Shown here in pieces: positions 1 to 5,467 of a DNA stretch of 64,000 nt. Every line of letters starts with the position of its first letter. Within the stretch, counting starts at the first letter, position 1. Below the pieces are notes generated by a model. That model was given only the letters and a program-made list of their open reading frames with translations, did not search any database and was not told the DNA's origin. The stretch is from an uncultured Porphyromonadaceae bacterium (GTDB taxonomy: Bacteria; Bacteroidota; Bacteroidia; Bacteroidales; Muribaculaceae). Location of the stretch: assembly GCA_945873625.1 (NCBI GenBank), contig CAMCDS010000005.1:50642-114641 (forward strand), in the 5' to 3' direction. The translations under genes were made by a program, and so were the position numbers.

Positions 1-41
1 AATGCCGCGGTCAGCGCCGCGATGAGAATATTAGCTTTCAT
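1..41 (-). CDS. 5' end of an exported protein (partial)
   Basis: A start codon at 39-41 on the minus strand opens a frame reading MKANILIAALTAA before the window ends. The Lys followed by an Ile/Leu/Ala stretch looks like the start of a signal peptide. Only 13 codons are visible, so the product cannot be named. The 144 bases up to the next gene hold nothing else I recognise. Confidence 0.5.
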   Translation of the reverse strand, partial: MKANILIAALTAA

Positions 42-185
42 GTGAGTAATTTTTTTGTTGCAAAATTACTCACGAAGCTCCCCCGGTTCCAAAAAAGCGG
101 TCTGACTCATGCAATCGTAACATGCATGAAATCAGAAGTATATGAATTGAGATTGCGAAAAAGTCTGACAGGGTGGAAAAGACCG

Positions 186-1169
186 TCAGAAAATGGACGA
201 GATTTCAGCACAATCGGGTGCCACCGATGCCTTGAGGCGTGATTTCAGCCTTGATTTGCGTTTATAGACCACGTCGACCGACTCGTCGAGGAGCAGGCAT
301 ATAGTGCGCGTCGAGAGTCCGCTTGCGACGTACACCAGCAGCCTGTAGTCGCTGTCCTTTATCTCGGGCCATGCGTCCCTGACCTTTGTCAGGAGGTTGT
401 CGCGGCAGTCGTTGACGGCCTGTTCCATATCGGCAAACGAATCGGCGCGCACCGATTCTATTTCCCCCTTCACTTTGTCGACGATAGCCTTACGCTCGGC
501 CTTGGTGCCCTGCGTCTCATAATACGTCTGGCAAAGCGAGTCGATGAGCGAGAAGCGGTTTTCGAGCAGACCGTGGAGCTTCGTCTCCAGACGGCATACA
601 TCGCCCCGGCTGGCGTCAATCTGGCTTTTAAGGCCCGATGCCTCGGCCATGAGTGCCTCGGCCTGCGATGCCTGTAGCTTCATCCGCTGGCGCATCCATA
701 GTATGGTGCCTGCTCCGGCCAACAGTATCAAGAATCCTGCATACATATACGTGCGTCGTCTGACGCGCTCCTTATATAGCAGAAATTCCTTCTCCTTTTG
801 CAGGTAAAGTGCTGTGGCGAGAGCGTCGGCGTCGCCCGACGATTGCATCAACGCTTTCAGACGCGATGCCTTGCGGTATTCGTCGGTCAGCCTGTGGCGT
901 CTGTAATAGTCGACGGCGATGTCGACTATTGTGTCGGTCGGCGCCGACAGACGGTTGGCCACCAGAGCCTCGCTGTAAAGCAGGGCCCAGCGGGCCATTG
1001 TGGCAGAATCCTGAAATTCCGACACATCGACACCGTTGAGCCGGTCGAGGGCCGCGGTAGGGTCGGTGTGCATAAGTCGCTGAGCCTCGTCGAGAGCCTT
1101 CGGGCGATTGCCGGAATAGCCGCATCCGGCGGCGACAAGCAGAATCACTATGTAGAGCAGGCTTCGCAT
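186..1169 (-). CDS. Lipoprotein with coiled coil and C-terminal helix-turn-helix-like region
   Basis: A 327-residue membrane-anchored protein of a kind common in Bacteroidota. It begins with a lipoprotein signal peptide (lipobox AAGC, Cys16). A helical TPR-like region (about 25-125) follows, then a transmembrane segment (about 140-160) and a long coiled coil (about 165-260). The C-terminus, around DSDYRLLVYVASGLSTRTI, resembles a LuxR-type helix-turn-helix and is rich in Lys and Arg. Such proteins are usually annotated as TPR or DUF6377-like regulators; a sensing or DNA-binding role is inference. Its start codon lies inside one copy of a 23-bp direct repeat (1150-1172), and its apparent native promoter is now about 1 kb upstream at 2213-2221. 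It follows the DUF3791 gene by only 10 bases, so it is probably now read from the inserted cassette. Confidence 0.75.
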   Translation of the reverse strand: MRSLLYIVILLVAAGCGYSGNRPKALDEAQRLMHTDPTAALDRLNGVDVSEFQDSATMARWALLYSEALVANRLSAPTDTIVDIAVDYYRRHRLTDEYRKASRLKALMQSSGDADALATALYLQKEKEFLLYKERVRRRTYMYAGFLILLAGAGTILWMRQRMKLQASQAEALMAEASGLKSQIDASRGDVCRLETKLHGLLENRFSLIDSLCQTYYETQGTKAERKAIVDKVKGEIESVRADSFADMEQAVNDCRDNLLTKVRDAWPEIKDSDYRLLVYVASGLSTRTICLLLDESVDVVYKRKSRLKSRLKASVAPDCAEISSIF

Positions 1170-1172
1170 GAT
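1150..1172. repeat. 23-bp direct repeat, left copy
   Basis: Exact match to 2190-2212. It carries the start codon (minus strand, 1167-1169) and first six codons of the 327-residue lipoprotein gene. The match ends at both sides: 1149 is T where 2189 is A, and 1173 is T where 2213 is G. Confidence 0.9.
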
Positions 1173-1179
1173 TCAGACA

Positions 1180-1401
1180 TCAGATTTTGCTTTCAGTGTG
1201 TTCATCCCATACCAGAGAAGCGAGGTATTTGTCGCTGCGACATTGAAGATCAGCAACGCCCTCCTCTATCAAATCGGCAGTAGTAGACTTGTAATAAATG
1301 TCAGTGGCGAATTGAAGGGAGACATTGTATAAATCACAAATACTCATGATTATTCTGGCGATTTTTGTCGCTCTGATAGCCAACTTACTTTCTTCTGTCA
1401 T
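1180..1401 (-). CDS. DUF3791-like small protein (second copy in cassette)
   Basis: A 73-residue all-helical protein starting MTEESKLAIRATKIARI. It matches the general pattern I associate with DUF3791: a short N-terminal helix, a hydrophobic helix with a Tyr-rich turn, and a central SLQFATDIYYKSTTADLI segment. Its start overlaps the stop of the DUF3990 gene by four bases (ATGA), so the two are translationally coupled. It is the last gene of the cassette and ends 10 bases before the regulator-like lipoprotein. By position and size it could be an antitoxin or immunity partner of the DUF3990 protein; this is inference. It shares little plain identity with the other DUF3791-like protein at 1865-2083. 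Confidence 0.65.
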   Translation of the reverse strand: MTEESKLAIRATKIARIIMSICDLYNVSLQFATDIYYKSTTADLIEEGVADLQCRSDKYLASLVWDEHTESKI

Positions 1402-1868
1402 AACCGTATGCTTTCAATGTGAATAAGGCATCTGTCAAGCATTTCCTGAGTTCGGATGCAATATTGGTTGTTCGGTTTTTCATACTTCAATAATCCGAGC
1501 GTTTCATCTTCCGACAGTTCTCCTTCAAAGTATCTATCGAGGGTTTGAATCACTTTGTCGTTTGCGATTCCTCCAATGACAATGTCATATTCGGAAGTAT
1601 CCTCACCGGCCCTGCATTTAGAGACAAAATCAAGCCACGATTTGTCGTAAGCTATGAATTCAAGCACTTTCCACTCATCCGGATTATATGTGAGGTCGTA
1701 AGCGTTTAGCCATGCTTCTTGTTGGCGTCTCATAAAACGCTGAGCATACTTCACTGCCTGCTCATGAATAGATGTAAGATAGAAACCTTTTCCGAAGTCG
1801 AGATAGTCGCGTGAATGGGCGGTGTCGGTGCGTTGCACCGACAGGTTTGATGAATGGTATAGTCTCAT
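1398..1868 (-). CDS. DUF3990-family protein, ADP-ribosyltransferase-like
   Basis: A 156-residue soluble protein that reads as a full-length DUF3990 member. It has an N-terminal LYHSSN, then FGKGFYLTSIHEQAVKYA, then YDIVIGGIANDKV and a C-terminal NNQYCIRTQEML. The pattern of an early His, a Gly-x-Gly-Phe-Tyr-Leu-Thr block followed by an alpha helix, and a late Gln/Glu recalls the H-Y-E layout of ADP-ribosyltransferases. That fold link, and thus a toxin role, is inference from motif shape. Four-base overlaps join it to DUF3791-like genes on both sides. The three genes have lower GC and different codon use from their neighbours, which fits the cassette being acquired. Confidence 0.75.
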   Translation of the reverse strand: MRLYHSSNLSVQRTDTAHSRDYLDFGKGFYLTSIHEQAVKYAQRFMRRQQEAWLNAYDLTYNPDEWKVLEFIAYDKSWLDFVSKCRAGEDTSEYDIVIGGIANDKVIQTLDRYFEGELSEDETLGLLKYEKPNNQYCIRTQEMLDRCLIHIESIRL

Positions 1869-2083
1869 GGCTTCAATACTCCTTTCTCTTTCATGTAGTC
1901 AGTAAGGTCGTCCATCAGATAACGTGAGCTGAAAGTATGAAGCACGTCGTAGGAGGGCACAATATAGTCGTATAGTATCCCCGATCTGGCCAGACGGTCG
2001 TAGACCTCTCGCTGACTTAGTTTCAGCCTATGGGCAAGTTTGCTTATGCAGTATGTTACAAATTCAAGCGTCTCTTTATCCAT
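1865..2083 (-). CDS. DUF3791-like small protein (first copy in cassette)
   Basis: A 72-residue helical protein beginning MDKETLEFVTYC, a typical DUF3791 start. The longer frame opens with a TTG at 2104, but the ATG at 2083 gives the family's usual N-terminus and is preferred. It carries a SQREVYDRLARSGILYDYI segment and a C-terminal DDLTDYMKEKGVL. Its stop overlaps the DUF3990 start by four bases. Together with the gene at 1180-1401 it flanks the larger protein on both sides, an unusual small-large-small arrangement. Its function is not known to me; an antitoxin role is a guess from gene order. Confidence 0.7.
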   Translation of the reverse strand: MDKETLEFVTYCISKLAHRLKLSQREVYDRLARSGILYDYIVPSYDVLHTFSSRYLMDDLTDYMKEKGVLKP

Positions 2084-2122
2084 AAGAATCGGATTCTGTT
2101 TCAAGATTACATGGTTACTACA

Positions 2123-2209
2123 TTAAAACAAACCGCACAAAGGCTTCGGTTGTCGGTCAAGACATTCGGTTATGGTTTGTGCGCGCTGAATGTAGAGCAG
2201 GCTTCGCAT
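2123..2209 (-). pseudogene. Stranded 5' end of the regulator-like lipoprotein gene (28 codons)
   Basis: Starting at the ATG in the right repeat copy, the frame reads MRSLLYI as in the gene at 186-1169. It then runs into cassette DNA and stops after 28 codons (TAA at 2123-2125). It sits directly behind the TAACTTTGC element at 2213-2221, so it is probably still transcribed and may act as a short leader for the cassette genes. I regard it as a by-product of the insertion, not a functional gene. Confidence 0.65.
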
Positions 2210-2212
2210 GAT
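2190..2212. repeat. 23-bp direct repeat, right copy
   Basis: Exact copy of 1150-1172. It abuts the promoter-like element at 2213-2221, so this copy appears to keep the original upstream junction of the disrupted gene. Confidence 0.9.
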
Positions 2213-2221
2213 GCAAAGTTA
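2213..2221 (-). promoter_or_regulatory. Bacteroidota -7 promoter element (TAACTTTGC)
   Basis: On the minus strand the sequence TAACTTTGC precedes an ATG by three bases. This matches the TAnnTTTG -7 element of the Bacteroidota primary sigma factor. Similar close spacing is seen before other genes in this window. It probably served the lipoprotein gene before the cassette entered and would now read into the cassette. Confidence 0.6.
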
Positions 2222-2233
2222 CATATTTTTTTC

Positions 2234-2914
2234 TTAACGGGAAGCAACCGAGAGGATATATCCTTTTTTCTTTATCGATGTGATCGAAACGGCCGGGTCG
2301 GTAAGCTGGCGGCGGATATAAGTGATCTGCACGTTCAGGGCAAGTGAGTTGGAATAGCTTGCGTCTCCCCATATCCGGTCGAGAATCACATCGCGCTCTA
2401 CCGGATTACCTAAGTTTTCGGCGAGCATCTGTAGTATTTCGGTCTGACGCACTGACAGCGAATGGGTCTCGCCTTTATATGTCAGCGACGAGAGGTTGGG
2501 TCGGAATACAGTGTCGCCCAACTGATACTCCACATCCTGATTGACGGTCAGGCTCTCAAACCGTTCGTTGATTTTGGCTATCACTTCTTCGGGATAAAAG
2601 GGTTTCGGGATATAGTCGTTCCCTTTGAGCGAGAATCCGTGCAGACGGTCTACCTTGTCGGTGCGGTCGGTAAGGAAGAAGATTATCACCCTCTTGTCGT
2701 TCTGGCGGATGATTCTTGCCATCTCAAACCCGTCAAGCTCAGGCATGTTTATATCGAGCAGAATCAGGTCGGGATGGTATTCACGATACATCTCCAGCCC
2801 TACCTTGCCATTGTTGGCATAGATGACTTCATAACCTTCGGCCTCGATGAAGCGCTTGAGCAACATCGAGTTTTTGAGGTCGTCATCCGCAAGGAGTATC
2901 TTTATCGCCTTCAT
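2234..2914 (-). CDS. OmpR/PhoB-family response regulator
   Basis: A 226-residue two-domain regulator. The receiver domain has the acidic pair D10/D11, phospho-acceptor D54 (LILLDINMP), a Thr at position 82 and the conserved Lys in YIPKPF (K104). The winged-helix output domain ends with an OmpR-type NVQITYIRRQL recognition segment and a hairpin at SIKKKGYIL. The start codon overlaps the stop of the kinase gene (ATGATGA region, 2912-2917); an ATG one codon upstream (2917) is an equal candidate. It is the partner of the kinase at 2914-4410. A likely binding site is the array of 11-bp repeats at 4471-4514. The pair resembles RprXY of Bacteroides in general make-up, but I do not claim orthology. 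Confidence 0.93.
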   Translation of the reverse strand: MKAIKILLADDDLKNSMLLKRFIEAEGYEVIYANNGKVGLEMYREYHPDLILLDINMPELDGFEMARIIRQNDKRVIIFFLTDRTDKVDRLHGFSLKGNDYIPKPFYPEEVIAKINERFESLTVNQDVEYQLGDTVFRPNLSSLTYKGETHSLSVRQTEILQMLAENLGNPVERDVILDRIWGDASYSNSLALNVQITYIRRQLTDPAVSITSIKKKGYILSVASR

Positions 2915-4410
2915 CATTGCGGCAACTTTATGGTGAAACATGTGCCCCGGCCTTCGGTGCTGTCCACTGATATATCTCCGCCATGTGCCTCGACGAGCAG
3001 TTTCACATACGCGAGTCCCAGTCCCATGCCGGGTTGTTCTCCAGCCAAGGCCTTACCGCGATAGAAGCGCTTGAATACGTGCTTCACATCGCCTGACGGA
3101 ATACCGAAGCCGTTGTCGCAGACCGAAAGCTCGACGAATCCTTCTTTTTCCCTTGCCGCAGCATTGATTTCCACTTCGGCCCCGGAATACTTGACGGCGT
3201 TTTCAACGAGGTTGTTCAGAATATTGTAGAGGTGGGAGCGGTCGGCCGAAACAATAGCCTCTGGAGAAATATCATTGTTTACAGACACCGTCTTATCCGA
3301 TGGGATAACTATCGCCCCGGCAACTGTGTCAAACAGTTCGTGGAGGTTGACACTCTGTATGTTGAGCGGAATCTGCTCTACGTCGTTGAAGGTGATGTCG
3401 CGGAGTTTCGAGAAGTAGGCAGAGAGGTTGTCGAGGGCATTGCGGGTCTCGGTGAGCAGTTCCTTTCTGACAGCCGTGTCGTCGAGCATCCGCTCGTTGT
3501 CGAGACCCGAGACGCACATCTTCAGCGTGGATATGGGGCGTTTGAGCTCGTGAATCATCGTGGTGATGAAGCCGTTGCGCATTTTGTCAAGCCGTGAGAG
3601 TTTCAATACCGTGGAGAACTGCAACACGAGGCAGACGATAAGCAGTCCGGAAATCAATAGCGAGATTAGAAGTGTCTGCCACATTCCCGGCAGAACGTCG
3701 GAGGGATTGATTCTGCTGACAATCCTGACGGTGAGTCCCTGCAGCTGGGAGTAAGGCACGGTCAGCGATACTTCGGGGGTAAAAATCGATTTATGGTTAT
3801 CGATACGGGTATGCCATACCATGCTGTCGGCTGCCACCAGAGTTGCCGTAGCCCTTATTCCATCCTTGCTGAGCACCGAATCGATGCCGTCGGCGGTAAA
3901 GGGACATTTTCGCTCGATATTCACATTATTGGTAGCGCTCCATGCCTCGTTTTCATCTTTGGCTCCCGATGCGTCGAATACCGCCGAGTCGGCCGGTTCT
4001 GTCATCCGTTGCTGGGCAAGCTCAGCCGCTTCCGTTTTCTGCTCTTCGGTAAGTGGCGTCCCGGGTTTCAGCCCGAGAAGCTCGTGGGCCGAGAAGAGGT
4101 ATGTGTAGATGCGGGCTGTACGGGTTGTCTTCACCGTATCGCCATATTCCTGTTGCAGCGAGAACTGCGGAATCGAGAATGCATTGAAGCCGTTTCCTTT
4201 ATTCTTCAGGGAATCCGCCCTTTTGTCTGACGACTTTTCGCGGATACGGTTATAGTCGTCCACACACTTCACGATTCGTTCGCTCAGATTACGCTCATAA
4301 TCATTCAGCGCATATTCATAGCGGCCGTAGAGCCAGTAGGCCTGCAACCCGAGGAATGCGATGATTGCGATGATGGTGATTATGTAGAGGGCCTTGATTC
4401 TTTTTTCCAT
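2914..4410 (-). CDS. Membrane sensor histidine kinase
   Basis: A 498-residue kinase with a transmembrane helix at about 7-28, a periplasmic sensor region of about 210 residues, and a second helix at about 243-266. The dimerisation domain carries the phospho-acceptor in IHELKRPIS (H287). The ATPase domain shows the N box (NNLVENAVKYSG), G1 (DNGFGIP), F box (HVFKRFYRG) and G2 (GMGLGLAYVK). HELKRP instead of HELRTP is common in Bacteroidota kinases. No HAMP or PAS domain is evident. It is co-transcribed with the response regulator and divergent from the GLPGLI/TonB-like pair, which it probably controls. The periplasmic part shows no family I recognise, so the signal is unknown. Confidence 0.93.
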   Translation of the reverse strand: MEKRIKALYIITIIAIIAFLGLQAYWLYGRYEYALNDYERNLSERIVKCVDDYNRIREKSSDKRADSLKNKGNGFNAFSIPQFSLQQEYGDTVKTTRTARIYTYLFSAHELLGLKPGTPLTEEQKTEAAELAQQRMTEPADSAVFDASGAKDENEAWSATNNVNIERKCPFTADGIDSVLSKDGIRATATLVAADSMVWHTRIDNHKSIFTPEVSLTVPYSQLQGLTVRIVSRINPSDVLPGMWQTLLISLLISGLLIVCLVLQFSTVLKLSRLDKMRNGFITTMIHELKRPISTLKMCVSGLDNERMLDDTAVRKELLTETRNALDNLSAYFSKLRDITFNDVEQIPLNIQSVNLHELFDTVAGAIVIPSDKTVSVNNDISPEAIVSADRSHLYNILNNLVENAVKYSGAEVEINAAAREKEGFVELSVCDNGFGIPSGDVKHVFKRFYRGKALAGEQPGMGLGLAYVKLLVEAHGGDISVDSTEGRGTCFTIKLPQ

Positions 4411-4470
4411 GATGCGAAATTACAAAATTCGCGGCAGTCGACAGTCCTTTGTATCAGGGTATTTTGACGG

Positions 4471-4514
4471 CAGTAATAATTCAGTAATAATTCCCTAATG
4501 TTTGAGTAATGATT
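4471..4514. promoter_or_regulatory. Four tandem 11-bp repeats, probable response-regulator operator
   Basis: Four consecutive 11-base units: CAGTAATAATT (4471), CAGTAATAATT (4482), CCCTAATGTTT (4493), GAGTAATGATT (4504). The first two are identical, and all share TAAT at positions 4-7 and TT at the end. OmpR-family regulators bind direct repeats spaced one helical turn (about 11 bp). The array ends close to the expected -33 position of the promoter at 4543-4551, where an activator would sit. The divergent kinase gene starts at 4410, so the array could serve both directions. Confidence 0.7.
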
Positions 4515-4542
4515 ATTTTCGGCGCGAGAGGCATTGCGGCGG

Positions 4543-4551
4543 TAACTTTGC
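4543..4551 (+). promoter_or_regulatory. -7 promoter element of the GLPGLI/TonB-like operon
   Basis: TAACTTTGC matches the Bacteroidota -7 consensus and lies 34 bases upstream of the GLPGLI start codon. The -33 region (about 4515-4524, ATTATTTTCG) is a weak match, in keeping with dependence on an activator bound at the adjacent repeats. Confidence 0.65.
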
Positions 4552-4585
4552 GGCATCAAACATAATCAGCAAACTCTAAAACGAT

Positions 4586-5467
4586 ATGAAGAAAGCATTT
4601 TTGATACTCGTCATCATTGCCGTTGCGACGGCATTCGCCTCCGGCAAGATACTCCGTCGTCAGCTGAGCATCCTCCCCTCTTCGGTGCCCGAGACCGAAA
4701 CCCTCGCGCCCGAGAACATGGAGTTCGTCTATGATTACCGCTGCTGCGTCGACACTACCCATTCCCTCTCCGAGGATTTCGACAGCGACAACATGCTGCT
4801 CCAGATCGGCCCCGGCGGTCTCTCGAAGTTCTCGAGCTACAGAAACCTCACGGTAGATTCCATACTGATGCGTTCCTCTCACGAGCAGATACTAGACGCC
4901 GCAGTGGAAGGTAAACTCAGCACAGGCGAGTTCATGACAATATTCAAGAATTATCCGGCCGGCAGACTCACCCACACCGAGAAAATATGTCAGGACTGGT
5001 TCCGCTACGAAGAGGATATGCCGCAGCTCGACTGGGAACTGACCGACTCGGTCATCAATGTGCTCGGCTACGAGTGTCAGGGTGCCCGGTGCCGCTTCCG
5101 CGGTCGGGAGTGGACGGCGTTCTACGCCGAGGATATTCCGGTTATGGACGGACCGTGGAAGCTCCACGGCCTCCCCGGCCTTATCATGAAGGCCTCGGAT
5201 GCAGACGGACACTATACTTTCGAGTGCATCGGCATCAAGTCGAAGGCCGACCGACCCATCACACTTTATAAAGTGCCCTTCAACAAAACCGACCGCAAAG
5301 CTTACTACGATGCAAAACACCGCTATGACATAAACCCTTATGCCTACTATGAAGCCACTACCGGAGGGGGGGTAACGGTGCTCGACGCAAACGGCAATCC
5401 TCAGCCCGGTGCATACGACCCGATTGAACTGACGTATGATTATCTTGAAACTGACTGGAGAAAATGA
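4586..5467 (+). CDS. GLPGLI family protein
   Basis: A 293-residue exported protein. It has a signal peptide or anchor at 1-19, and the family-naming motif GLPGLI appears exactly at residues 195-200 within GPWKLHGLPGLIMKA. GLPGLI proteins are a Bacteroidota family of unknown biochemical role, commonly paired with a TonB-receptor-like outer membrane protein. Here the stop codon overlaps the start of that partner by four bases (ATGA at 5464-5467). Two Cys pairs (C53/C54, C164/C169) may be structural. The divergent two-component system and the repeat array upstream suggest the pair is induced by an envelope signal. Confidence 0.92.
   Translation: MKKAFLILVIIAVATAFASGKILRRQLSILPSSVPETETLAPENMEFVYDYRCCVDTTHSLSEDFDSDNMLLQIGPGGLSKFSSYRNLTVDSILMRSSHEQILDAAVEGKLSTGEFMTIFKNYPAGRLTHTEKICQDWFRYEEDMPQLDWELTDSVINVLGYECQGARCRFRGREWTAFYAEDIPVMDGPWKLHGLPGLIMKASDADGHYTFECIGIKSKADRPITLYKVPFNKTDRKAYYDAKHRYDINPYAYYEATTGGGVTVLDANGNPQPGAYDPIELTYDYLETDWRK

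Larger units (their letters stand above)
1150..2212. mobile_element. Inserted cassette bounded by 23-bp direct repeats
   Basis: Identical 23-base sequences (ATGTAGAGCAGG...CGCATGAT) stand at 1150-1172 and 2190-2212. Between them lie only three small overlapping genes (DUF3791, DUF3990, DUF3791) and a short vestigial frame. The left copy holds the start codon and first codons of the regulator-like lipoprotein (MRSLLYI). The right copy holds the same codons directly next to a TAACTTTGC promoter element. The simplest reading is that the cassette inserted just inside the gene and duplicated its 5' end. No recombinase is encoded. The inner edges share only TCAG as an inverted tetramer, and 23 bp is long for a transposon target duplication, so an att-like core is the better guess. 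Confidence 0.75.
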
